A program made the translations under genes and the position numbers. 12,564 bases of DNA, from assembly GCA_020718125.1 (NCBI GenBank), contig DYDC01000051.1:1-12564 (forward strand), in the 5' to 3' direction. Position 1 is the first letter of the stretch; each line of letters opens with the position of its first letter. This document shows positions 1-5,928 of the stretch, piece after piece. The notes below the pieces were generated by a model that saw only the letters and a program-made list of their open reading frames with translations, was not told where the DNA came from and did not search any database. This DNA is from Methylacidiphilum sp. Its GTDB lineage: Bacteria; Verrucomicrobiota; Verrucomicrobiia; CAIQCK01.

Positions 1-232
1 CTGGAGGAGTTGCGGCGTCATCGCGGCAAGATCGCCCGGCACGCGCGATCCGCTGCATCGCCTCCTCCAGCGATTGCTTGCGAAAAGTGACCGTGCCGCA
101 GCCGATCCGCGGCGTCTTGGCCGTGTCGCCGCTCGCCGCGAAGCTGGCCAGCAACGAACCGCCTGCGGCGACCGCCGAGGTTTTCAGGAAATCTCTCCGC
201 GAGATGGTAGTGGGGCATGGTCTTGTCTTCAT
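1..232 (-). CDS. Partial Tat-exported protein, N-terminus only (possible sugar isomerase/epimerase-like)
   Basis: This minus-strand frame opens with ATG at 232 and stays open to the window edge, giving about 77 residues. It begins MKTRPCPTTISRRDFLKTSA and continues with a small hydrophobic stretch rich in Ala, Gly and Leu. S11-R12-R13-D14-F15-L16-K17 is a textbook twin-arginine signal, so export by the Tat pathway is well supported. The mature part starts near residue 45 with IGCGTVTFRKQSLEEAMQRI, which resembles the first strand and helix of xylose-isomerase-like TIM-barrel proteins. That resemblance is from memory and weak. The last residues before the edge, RSCRDDAATPP, do not continue the family pattern, so a frameshift or deletion near the edge is possible. 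It is transcribed away from all other genes here. Confidence 0.6.
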   Translation of the reverse strand, partial: MKTRPCPTTISRRDFLKTSAVAAGGSLLASFAASGDTAKTPRIGCGTVTFRKQSLEEAMQRIARAGRSCRDDAATPP

Positions 233-567
233 GCCCCGTCAGCCTGCCACCACGACCACGCGCGGGCGCCACAAGAAAATCCTTGCCCGCGTTTCTGGTC
301 GGCGCGACACTGCGGCCAGCCTGCGGCCCACCGATACTCGCCACGATGGACGAGGCGAACGAGTTGGTCGCGGTGCTGAGGAGATGAAAACAACCGGCTT
401 GAACACGCGATGCGTCTTTGCCATTGTCGCGCCCATGGCGGCACACGGCAAAAGCATCGCCCGGACGGCGGAGCGCCAGCCGCATCAAGCGCGACCGGTG
501 CGGGAAAAGGCGCAACAGCGGGTCGCGTCGCCGAAACCGTGAGGAACTTGTTCAACTGGGCGTGACG
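233..567. other. Gene-poor spacer between divergent genes
   Basis: I see no convincing gene in this stretch. Long open frames exist on both strands, but they overlap one another and the Tat-protein gene and have no recognisable domain. It should hold the promoter of the minus-strand Tat gene and whatever drives the plus-strand genes that follow, but I could not pick out clear promoter boxes. The segment from about 470 to 542 looks like a diverged copy of a segment at 2172-2245. Confidence 0.5.
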
Positions 568-795
568 ATGCCCAAGAAGCGCCATAATCTGCGGCATGAA
601 CTCGTGCCCACTTTGGTGCGGCTCCAGTTTCGCTCGCTGGCCCACTCGCGCCGCCAGCAACTCGCCACTGCCATCGGCCGCCTCTACAACCTGCGATGCG
701 CCGCCGATTACGTGCCGACCGAGCAGGTGGACCAAAAAGAATCGCGGTTGGCCTTGGGCCTGATGGAAAACGCCTACCGCTGTCTGGGAGCCTGA
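568..795 (+). CDS. Small hypothetical protein, possibly a HEPN-like C-terminal fragment
   Basis: The 75-residue product starting at ATG 568 is charged and mostly helical-looking. Its tail, running through YNLRCAADYVPTEQVD and a conserved-looking helix ending AYRCLGA, resembles the C-terminal half of HEPN-type helical proteins, in which an R..ADY segment is followed by a last amphipathic helix. The assignment is tentative. No matching N-terminal half is visible upstream, although the frame stays open back to 418, so this may be the remnant of a longer gene or a genuinely small protein. The stop lies two bases before the next start, so it is probably co-transcribed and coupled with the 88-residue protein and the aspartic protease. 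Confidence 0.45.
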   Translation: MPKKRHNLRHELVPTLVRLQFRSLAHSRRQQLATAIGRLYNLRCAADYVPTEQVDQKESRLALGLMENAYRCLGA

Positions 796-797
796 TC

Positions 798-1064
798 ATG
801 ACAACCGCAGCCGTTCTCGACAACCCCGCCGCCATCGTGCGGCGGGTCCAAACCATTCTCGACAGCCTCTGCAAACGAAAGAGCTACCGCCTGCGCATCC
901 CGAAAGACGGCTATCGCATCCTTGAGCACTACCTGATTATCAGCGCCCGGCCCAACCGTGCCGGCGTCCGCGCCTACGACCACGTCGAGCTTCTCTCAGC
1001 CGCCGAAAAACAACTCCGCCGCCAAGGCATCGAAAACGTCGTCCTGGTGCCCGTCTTGGAATGA
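798..1064 (+). CDS. Conserved-looking small hypothetical protein (88 aa)
   Basis: I do not recognise a named family. The 88-residue protein begins MTTAAVLDNPAAIVRRVQTI and has a helix followed by an alternating hydrophobic core (YRILEHYLIISARP), a second helix (ELLSAAEKQLRRQG) and a final strand (NVVLVPVLE). This is a compact alpha/beta pattern without signal peptide or membrane segment. ATG 798 is chosen because it follows the upstream stop by two bases and begins the structured part. The gene ends inside the next start: the ATGA at 1061-1064 gives a four-base overlap with the aspartic protease gene, which is strong evidence that both are real and translationally coupled. A function as partner or regulator of the protease is only a guess from position. 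Confidence 0.6.
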   Translation: MTTAAVLDNPAAIVRRVQTILDSLCKRKSYRLRIPKDGYRILEHYLIISARPNRAGVRAYDHVELLSAAEKQLRRQGIENVVLVPVLE

Positions 1065-1507
1065 AATCGAAACCGGCCAAACCACGGAAAGCTATGGGCA
1101 AAGTCATTGTCAAAATAAAGTTGACCAACCTCAAGGACACCTTCCTCAAAGCGGCCGGAGCGCGCAAAGCGAAGCCGCGAACCGTGGAGGTGGAAGCCTT
1201 GGTGGACACCGGCGCGACGCGGCTTTACCTCAAGCCCTCCGTCATCAAGCGGCTCGGTTTGGCCCGCACCGACACCGTTCGTTCCCAGACCACCAACGGC
1301 GAGGCCATCCGTTACAAATACGAGCCGGTCCAACTCGAACTCATGGGCCGCCGGGAAAACTTCGACGTCATCGAACTCCCGGAAACCGTCCCGAACCTGC
1401 TCGGTCAAGTCCCGCTGGAAGTGCTTGATCTGGTAGTGGACTCCAAGACCCAGAGGCTCATCCCGAACCCCGCCCATCACGGCGAACAAATGACCGAGGA
1501 ATACTGA
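1061..1507 (+). CDS. Retropepsin-like (clan AA) aspartic protease domain protein
   Basis: The 148-residue protein has the single-lobe aspartic protease signature. A strand leads into ALVDTGATRLYLKPSVIKRL, with the catalytic D49-T50-G51 followed by Ala, and a C-terminal strand-turn-strand NLLGQVPLEVLDLVVD matches the usual hydrophobic-hydrophobic-Gly motif. Proteins of this size normally dimerise to form the active site. There is no signal peptide, so it is probably cytoplasmic; the first 15 residues are Lys-rich. An alternative start lies at Met12 (ATG 1094), but ATG 1061 fits better because it overlaps the previous stop by four bases. It closes a three-gene unit of small proteins. The substrate is unknown. 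Confidence 0.75.
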   Translation: MKSKPAKPRKAMGKVIVKIKLTNLKDTFLKAAGARKAKPRTVEVEALVDTGATRLYLKPSVIKRLGLARTDTVRSQTTNGEAIRYKYEPVQLELMGRRENFDVIELPETVPNLLGQVPLEVLDLVVDSKTQRLIPNPAHHGEQMTEEY

Positions 1508-1509
1508 TC

Positions 1510-1537
1510 GAATCACGAATCACGAGTCACGAACCAC
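1510..1537. repeat. Heptamer tandem repeat, GAATCAC type
   Basis: Four back-to-back seven-base units occur here: GAATCAC, GAATCAC, GAGTCAC and GAACCAC. They fill most of the 43-base gap between the protease and the nucleotidyltransferase genes. The reverse complement of the same unit family appears at 11732-11759. Confidence 0.85.
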
Positions 1538-1550
1538 CCATGAGCGCCAA

Positions 1551-1874
1551 ATGAGACACCCAAAACTAGACGAGATTCTCCTGCGGTATCGCGCCGGGCT
1601 GCAACAGGCGCTCGGCCAGCAACTGTCGCGGGTCGTGCTTTACGGTTCGCAGGCGCGCGGCGAGGCATGGGAAGGCTCCGACATTGACGTGTTGGTCGTC
1701 ATGCGCGATGCGTTCGACCCCGTCGAGGTCTGCCGCCGAACCTCCGCCTTGGCCGCGCAAATCGGCCTCGACTACGAGGTCCTCATTTCCACCGCCTTCA
1801 AGACCGAGGCGGAACTCGCCCGCCGCAACAGCCCTTACCTCGCCACGGTGGCCGAGGACATGGTGGAGGTATGA
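1551..1874 (+). CDS. mntA: MNT-type minimal nucleotidyltransferase (antitoxin of an MNT-HEPN pair)
   Basis: The 107-residue protein has the nucleotidyltransferase fold signature: a helix, then VVLYGSQARGEAWEGSDIDV, with Gly32-Ser33 and the metal-binding pair D44/D46. The later acidic residue is probably E76 in DYEVLI. In characterised MntA-HepT systems this protein adds AMP to the HEPN RNase toxin and neutralises it. The length is typical of the family. The gene ends with an ATGA overlap (1871-1874) with the start of the HEPN gene, the normal arrangement for these pairs. Here the HEPN partner is broken, so this enzyme has probably lost its local target. Confidence 0.85.
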   Translation: MRHPKLDEILLRYRAGLQQALGQQLSRVVLYGSQARGEAWEGSDIDVLVVMRDAFDPVEVCRRTSALAAQIGLDYEVLISTAFKTEAELARRNSPYLATVAEDMVEV

Positions 1875-2073
1875 AACCGGAAGTCCCCGCCTATCTCGAC
1901 AAAGCGCGCGACAGCCTCCAAGCGGCGGCCAAGCTGCTTCAGGACGGCTTTGCCGCTTTCGCGATGTCGCGCACCTATTACGCGATGTTCTACATCGCCG
2001 AAGGTTTGCTCTGGGAACTGGATCACGCGAGTTCACAGTCGCAGCGGAAGAATGGTTGAAGACACGCCCATGA
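1871..2073 (+). pseudogene. hepT: HEPN-domain toxin (HepT-like) with internal deletion and frameshift
   Basis: The frame from ATG 1871 starts as a normal HEPN protein: MKPEVPAYLDKARDSLQAAA, then SRTYYAMFYIAEGLLWEL up to about residue 50. It then changes to an unrelated tail and stops at 2059, giving 62 residues against roughly 125 for the family. In another frame just downstream, 2026-2073 reads EFTVAAEEWLKTRP followed by a stop, which looks like the final helix of a HEPN protein. The middle half is therefore missing. This part normally carries the R-x4-6-H RNase motif, and I do not see one here. The start overlaps mntA by four bases. The product is probably non-toxic. Confidence 0.75.
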
Positions 2074-2276
2074 ATGGCAGGCAGAATCAAATAGAACACA
2101 ACGCCGCCCCTCAACCCTCAACCATGAACCATCAACCCATGCCGGCTCTCAACTGCTTCGCTCGGCCATCCGCCAGCCACATCGAACGCGCCGCCCAGCG
2201 CGAGAAAAAACCGGAACCGCAGCCGGCGCCACCGAAACCGTAAACACCCACTGCCGAAAACCGGCTTCCACACCAC
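2074..2276. other. Intergenic stretch with heptamer repeats and a dispersed-repeat-like segment
   Basis: This gap holds the heptamer cluster at 2109-2136. It also holds a segment at 2172-2245 that resembles 470-542 near the left edge; both end in CCGAAACCGT. A 39-codon open frame starting at 2124 lies in the repeat and has a Pro-rich tail. I do not consider it a gene. Confidence 0.45.
2109..2136. repeat. Heptamer tandem repeat, CCTCAAC type
   Basis: Four consecutive seven-base units are present: CCTCAAC, CCTCAAC, CATGAAC and CATCAAC. The same family fills the spacer at 2934-3030 and, in both orientations, the cassette at 12202-12303. Confidence 0.85.
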
Positions 2277-2690
2277 ATGCCCACCCGCGCCGTCATGGAC
2301 ACCAACATTCTCCACGCCGGACTTCGGTCCAAACGGGGCGCATCCTATCAGGTTCTCGAAGCCCTCTGGGCGCGAAGATGGACCCTGGTCCTCAGCCAAA
2401 CCGTGCTCACCGAATACGAGGAAGTCGTCAAGCGCGAGGCCAGCGCCCTCCACCTGACCTTGCAACAGATTGACCGATTGCTTGACGCCCTCTGCGCGCT
2501 GGCTGAATGCCGCGGGCTTTCGGACACTTGGCAGGCCGTCTTGAATGATCCGGACGACGAAGCACTCGTGCATTTGGCTGTGGAAACACAGGCCGGTCAT
2601 CTGGTCAGCCACAACAGTCGCCACCTTGAACCCGCCCGCGCCCTCGGCGTCAATCTTGTTGAACCCAAGGCGTTTCTGGCGATAATCTAA
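2277..2690 (+). CDS. PIN-domain toxin component of a toxin-antitoxin pair
   Basis: The 137-residue protein has the PIN nuclease layout: AVMDTNILHAGL with D8, an acidic residue in the TVLTEYEEVV helix (E46 or E48), and the D91-P-D93-D94-E95 cluster before a helix. It then has LVSHNSRHL, where the last acidic position of classical VapC proteins is Asn (N113). That substitution is common in the putative TA toxin PIN family (COG1569 type), so it does not by itself mean loss of activity. Such proteins cleave RNA with bound divalent metal. The gene precedes its presumed antitoxin by three bases, the reversed toxin-first order often seen in this family. Confidence 0.85.
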   Translation: MPTRAVMDTNILHAGLRSKRGASYQVLEALWARRWTLVLSQTVLTEYEEVVKREASALHLTLQQIDRLLDALCALAECRGLSDTWQAVLNDPDDEALVHLAVETQAGHLVSHNSRHLEPARALGVNLVEPKAFLAII

Positions 2691-2693
2691 GAC

Positions 2694-2930
2694 ATGAAAA
2701 CGATTGAGGCCCAAGTCCCGGACTACCTCGCCGATCTGGCCGCCGAGGCGGCCGTCAAAGCGAAAACCACGCTCGATCAGATTGTCGCGCTGGCCCTCTC
2801 CTCGCAACTCAGCGCCTGGAAAGTGCGCGACGACATGGAAACCCGCGCCCGCCGCGGCAATCCCGATCACCTTCGCGAAATCCTCGACCGCGTCCCCGAC
2901 GTGCCGCCCCTGCCGGGCGACGAACTCTGA
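2694..2930 (+). CDS. Small antitoxin-like protein paired with the PIN toxin
   Basis: The 78-residue protein begins MKTIEAQVPDYLADLAAEAA. This N-terminal strand and helix, followed by KTTLDQIVALALSSQLSAW, fits a ribbon-helix-helix-type DNA-binding domain of about 45 residues. The rest is an Arg-rich linker (ETRARRGNPDHLREIL) and an acidic Pro-rich tail, a typical toxin-binding arrangement. It starts three bases after the PIN toxin stop, so the pair is almost certainly one transcript. The role as antitoxin and autorepressor is inferred from size, layout and neighbour; the exact antitoxin family is not certain. Confidence 0.7.
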   Translation: MKTIEAQVPDYLADLAAEAAVKAKTTLDQIVALALSSQLSAWKVRDDMETRARRGNPDHLREILDRVPDVPPLPGDEL

Positions 2931-2933
2931 GGC

Positions 2934-3030
2934 CATCAACGCTCAACCATGAACTCTCAACCATCACCGGCTCTCAACTCTCAACCCTCGACTCTCAGCT
3001 TTTCCCGCCGGCTCTCAACCCTCAACTTTT
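2934..3030. repeat. Heptamer repeat cluster, CTCAACC type
   Basis: At least ten degenerate seven-base units fill the gap between the toxin-antitoxin pair and the transporter operon. The first block reads CATCAAC, GCTCAAC, CATGAAC, TCTCAAC and CATCACC. After a short break it continues with TCTCAAC-like units to about 3026, with GCCGGCTCTCAAC-like spacers. I could not identify a promoter for the downstream operon within or after it. Confidence 0.8.
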
Positions 3031-3046
3031 CACAGACGCCCAACTG

Positions 3047-3052
3047 AAGGAG
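3047..3052 (+). promoter_or_regulatory. Ribosome binding site of the substrate-binding protein gene
   Basis: AAGGAG lies eight bases before ATG 3061. A GTG at 3052 in the same frame overlaps this site and so cannot be the start served by it. The site fixes the start at 3061. Confidence 0.8.
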
Positions 3053-3060
3053 TGAACGCC

Positions 3061-4194
3061 ATGCCGAAGAAACATCGTATCGCAGCAGCCGGCGCCCTCG
3101 CGGTAGCCCTCGCTTTGGTGTTCTGCTTCGCAAATTGCTCGAAGCAACCGGCGGCAGAAACTGGCCCGATCAAGGTCGGCGTGATACTGCCGCTGACCGG
3201 CGACGCGGCTGTTTACGGCAAAGCGATAAAGAACGGCATTGAGCTCGCCCTCGCGGAGCAGAGCGGCGATCAGCGCGCACGGGCAAGCCTCATCTACGAA
3301 GACGACCAGGGGCAGGCTGCGACGGCTGTTTCCGTAGCGCGTCGGCTGATCAACATTGAGAAAGTGCCCGTGATTATCGGGGGAGCGCAGAGTTCGACTG
3401 CTGAGGCCATAATTCCGATCTGCGCGACCAGCCGCGTCGTGCTGGTTTCACCGACTGCTACCAAGCCTTCCCTCACACGCATGGGCGCTTATTTCTTCCG
3501 CCTTTGGCCCTCCGACGACTACGACGGAAAAGTCATGGCGGAAACAGCCTACAACAAACTCGGACTGCGCCGCGTCAGCATCCTCTACATCAACGTGGCC
3601 TATGGCGTCGGAATCACCGAGGTTTTCGAGCGCGAGTTTCAGCGGCTCGGCGGCACGGTCTTGACCAAGGACGGTTACAACCAAGCGGCCACCGATTTCA
3701 GAACCTTTCTGACGAAGATTCAAGCAGTCAACCCGGAGGCCATATACCTGCCGGGATACGTCGCGGAAGTGGCGCAGATACTCAAGCAGGCGAAAGAACT
3801 CGGGATCAAGGCACGGTTCCTGGGCGTCAACAGCCTCTACGATCCCAAGCTGATCGAGATTGCGGGCACGGCAGCGGAAGGCGCCGTTTTCACATACCCG
3901 ACGTTTGATACCGCAAGTCAGGATCCAGCGATCGCGCGATTTGTGACGGCATACAAGGCTCGATACGGTAGCGGGCCGGATGCCTTCGCGGCTCAGGGTT
4001 ACGACTCCCTCCGGGTGCTGCTCCGGGTGCTAGGCGGCGGAGCCGTTGGCGCTGAGCAGATACGTCAAGCCCTTTACTCGCTCGGCCGGTTTGACGGTCC
4101 TGGAGGTTTTTTTACTTTCGATGAGCACGGCAACGTCCAGAAGCAACTCAGATTGCTCACCGTAAAAGGTGGCACTTTCACCCCGCTGAACTGA
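3061..4194 (+). CDS. livK: HAAT-family (Leu/Ile/Val-type) ABC transporter substrate-binding lipoprotein
   Basis: The 377-residue protein is the periplasmic ligand-binding component of a branched-chain-amino-acid-type ABC importer. Residues 1-26 form a signal peptide (Lys/Arg, then an Ala/Leu/Val core) ending in FANC; C26 is the likely lipidation site, although Asn at -1 is unusual. The mature part has the Peripla_BP_6 pattern: IKVGVILPLTGDAAVYGKAI, IIGGAQSSTAEAI, VLVSPTATKPSL and YGVGITEVFEREFQRLGG, then a second-domain YLPGYVAEVAQILKQAKELG and a C-terminal AAQGYDSLRVL. The length is normal. It heads the central operon and is followed after eight bases by a small membrane protein. The ligand cannot be read from sequence: this family binds aliphatic and aromatic amino acids, amides, urea and aromatic acids. 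The symbol denotes the family, not proven leucine specificity. Confidence 0.9.
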   Translation: MPKKHRIAAAGALAVALALVFCFANCSKQPAAETGPIKVGVILPLTGDAAVYGKAIKNGIELALAEQSGDQRARASLIYEDDQGQAATAVSVARRLINIEKVPVIIGGAQSSTAEAIIPICATSRVVLVSPTATKPSLTRMGAYFFRLWPSDDYDGKVMAETAYNKLGLRRVSILYINVAYGVGITEVFEREFQRLGGTVLTKDGYNQAATDFRTFLTKIQAVNPEAIYLPGYVAEVAQILKQAKELGIKARFLGVNSLYDPKLIEIAGTAAEGAVFTYPTFDTASQDPAIARFVTAYKARYGSGPDAFAAQGYDSLRVLLRVLGGGAVGAEQIRQALYSLGRFDGPGGFFTFDEHGNVQKQLRLLTVKGGTFTPLN

Positions 4195-4202
4195 GACCGC
4201 CA

Positions 4203-4343
4203 ATGGAGCTAGATACTCTGAAACACTTCCTCGACCGTCCAGTCGCGGTTCTTGCAAGCATTTTTGGCGGCGTGCTGGCCTTTGTTTTGTTCTTTTCCCA
4301 CCATTTGATGTTTTCAAAATTGGGGGTAAGGATTTTGATTTGA
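4203..4343 (+). CDS. Small single-span membrane protein (46 aa), unknown function
   Basis: A 46-residue frame starts at ATG 4203, eight bases after the binding-protein stop. It begins MELDTLKHFLDRPVAVLASI and continues through a hydrophobic span (about residues 14-33) to a short basic tail, SKLGVRILI. The composition is clearly that of a single transmembrane helix with a charged N-terminus. Its stop overlaps the TTG start of the next gene (TTGA at 4340-4343), a coupling arrangement that supports both. No strong Shine-Dalgarno site is visible, so it may depend on reinitiation after the binding protein. No family is recognised. It could be a small transporter- or complex-associated subunit, or a chance frame. 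Confidence 0.5.
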   Translation: MELDTLKHFLDRPVAVLASIFGGVLAFVLFFSHHLMFSKLGVRILI

Positions 4344-5131
4344 AGTTCCTCAACGCAGTTCTGGGCGGCGTGAGTTTTCTGGTGATGCTTGCTGGTTTCG
4401 CGTTCATGAGTCGTCAATCGGATTTTTCGCGGCTGCCTAAACGCTGGACTCCGCCGCTTGAAGCAGGGCAATACATACCCAACCAAAAATGCATCGTGTG
4501 CCACAGTGTTGATCCCGGAGAGTATTCGCTGCTTGCAGCCCAATACGCCGCACGGGAGCATACAACGAGCATATTCACGGTCTGCGGGTATGAACCCAGG
4601 TCATTTATTGCTAAGATTGAGGAAGCTCGGTCTGGCGGTGCGGTGGACTCCGACAACTTTGACGCGACCGCGCTTCGCGCTCTAGGCAAAGATGAATTCT
4701 TGGAATTGGTAAAATCTGTCTTTCCGCACTTCGAAGCCCTCCAGATATTCCATGCGGGTAAGCGGGGGTCGGTCTGTCGGATTCTATTAGAGACAGACTC
4801 AGGTTGGCTAAGGCGTAACCGGCATGTTCTGGACCTATTCTACCGGCTAAACGGGGATGTGCCCTGTTGGGTGGCTACCACCCAATCGCTCCGTTTGCCA
4901 GGCAACGATGTGCAGTTTCTTACCGACCACGTCGTTTTCAACTCGCAACTGTGCGTTGATTACTACGACGAGTCGCAGACGCTCATAATCACTTGCGAGG
5001 ACGACGGGCCGATCAAAAAAGAGTTCGCAAAGCTTGAGGCGAACTTTAAGCAAAAATCGACTACCGCGCTTTACCGCCGCCTCGATGCAGTGATTTGCCC
5101 TCCGGCAGACAATCAGCAGAAGGCATCATGA
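4340..5131 (+). CDS. Membrane-anchored hypothetical protein with a CxxCH motif (263 aa)
   Basis: I do not recognise this family. The start is TTG 4340, overlapping the previous stop; Met16 or Met23 are alternatives. A hydrophobic helix spans about residues 5-23 and is followed by a basic stretch (SRQ...RLPKR). Residues 51-55 are CIVCH, a formal heme-c motif, with nearby C82. Basic residues after the helix favour a cytoplasmic rather than periplasmic body, which argues against heme attachment; metal or redox Cys ligands are alternatives. The rest (90-263) looks like a soluble alpha/beta domain with KDEFLELVKSVFPHFEALQI, scattered cysteines and a long amphipathic helix near 228-245. It ends in an ATGA overlap with the methyltransferase. 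The operon position suggests a role with the methyltransferase, the radical SAM enzyme or the transporter. Confidence 0.65.
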   Translation: MKFLNAVLGGVSFLVMLAGFAFMSRQSDFSRLPKRWTPPLEAGQYIPNQKCIVCHSVDPGEYSLLAAQYAAREHTTSIFTVCGYEPRSFIAKIEEARSGGAVDSDNFDATALRALGKDEFLELVKSVFPHFEALQIFHAGKRGSVCRILLETDSGWLRRNRHVLDLFYRLNGDVPCWVATTQSLRLPGNDVQFLTDHVVFNSQLCVDYYDESQTLIITCEDDGPIKKEFAKLEANFKQKSTTALYRRLDAVICPPADNQQKAS

Positions 5132-5910
5132 CAGAGTCGCATTTATATCCGGGCTTTAGATTTGCAGGAGCGCTGCCCTCGGTCCTTAAGCAACGTCGCA
5201 TTCAAGCGCAAATGCTTCGCGCTCTGTGTCCGCGCCAACTTCTGGTTGTGGGCTGCGCTCAGGGCGACGAGCTTTCCGACCTGCTGTCCGAGATCAATCT
5301 CGACAACGCCGACCTCACGGTTACAGCCACTGATGTGTGCGACGTTGAGGAGGTCCTGCGTTCGCATCGTTACGCCATTTCGTTGGGGGCGAGGCTGCAC
5401 TGGATGCAGTTGGACCTTCTGGAAGCAGAACGGGTAAGCGGTTACGGCAGTTTCGATGTCGTGCAATGCGGCTTCGTTCTGCACGATATTTGCCCCGAAA
5501 CGAAAGACCGCGCCTTGGAGGTTATGTCTGGGGCCGTGAAGCCCGGAGGCCACCTCATCATCTCCGAGATTTGCCTTAAAGAAGGCTCTGACCCTGCATC
5601 GGAGGCAATCGAGATATACGATGTTTTTCTGAAAGAGGCCGACGAAGCCCGGAGAACAAATTTGCTTCAGCCGCACGAGTGGAGCCGTCTGGTCGGCGAC
5701 GGCGAGTCGCCGGGTCTGCTGCGGACAAAGCGGGAGGCGATGGAAGGCGAGCGGGACTTTTTTGAAACACGCTCCGAGTTGATCCGACGCGCCGAAAGGG
5801 CCGCCTTGGAGGTGCGCGAGACCGTGGTGAACGAGGTGAATCCCCGGCTCACGGTTTTGTTGCTACGCCAGGCAGAGAACGCTACGCTTTGTGGTCGTAG
5901 TCCGAGATGA
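5128..5910 (+). CDS. Class I SAM-dependent methyltransferase
   Basis: The 260-residue protein has the Rossmann methyltransferase order. Motif I is LLVVGCAQGDEL (residues 38-49, with Gly42 and Gly46 at the SAM loop and Asp47/Glu48 after it). The acidic end of strand 2 is TATDV (D69). D96 lies in MQLDLL, a motif IV region is FDVVQCGFVLHD (109-120), and KPGGHLIISE (138-147) comes before strand 5. After this core it carries a helical C-terminal part of about 110 residues (EIYDVFLKEADEARR, then ETRSELIRRAERAAL), longer than minimal enzymes and probably a substrate or dimer lid. ATG 5128 is chosen because it overlaps the previous stop by four bases (ATGA). The acceptor is unknown; the neighbouring radical SAM enzyme suggests an amino-acid-derived small molecule. 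Confidence 0.85.
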   Translation: MTESHLYPGFRFAGALPSVLKQRRIQAQMLRALCPRQLLVVGCAQGDELSDLLSEINLDNADLTVTATDVCDVEEVLRSHRYAISLGARLHWMQLDLLEAERVSGYGSFDVVQCGFVLHDICPETKDRALEVMSGAVKPGGHLIISEICLKEGSDPASEAIEIYDVFLKEADEARRTNLLQPHEWSRLVGDGESPGLLRTKREAMEGERDFFETRSELIRRAERAALEVRETVVNEVNPRLTVLLLRQAENATLCGRSPR

Positions 5911-5917
5911 GAGAACT

Positions 5918-5923
5918 GAGGAA
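5918..5923 (+). promoter_or_regulatory. Ribosome binding site of the radical SAM gene
   Basis: GAGGAA lies five bases before the GTG at 5929. It supports that GTG as the start of the radical SAM gene; there is no ATG start near it in this frame. Confidence 0.65.
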
Positions 5924-5928
5924 CGCGC

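Noticed and set aside
78..542. 154-residue plus-strand open frame
   Set aside because: It overlaps the minus-strand Tat signal gene, is rich in Arg, Pro and Thr, and has no domain pattern.
2118..2939. 273-residue minus-strand open frame
   Set aside because: It is antisense to the PIN toxin and its antitoxin-like partner, both of which have clear motifs and coupled spacing. It is a codon-bias shadow.
4490..4507. CIVCH in the 263-aa protein as a true cytochrome c heme site
   Set aside because: Basic residues follow the membrane helix and suggest a cytoplasmic body. No distal Met ligand or cytochrome fold pattern is evident. Kept only as a motif to check.
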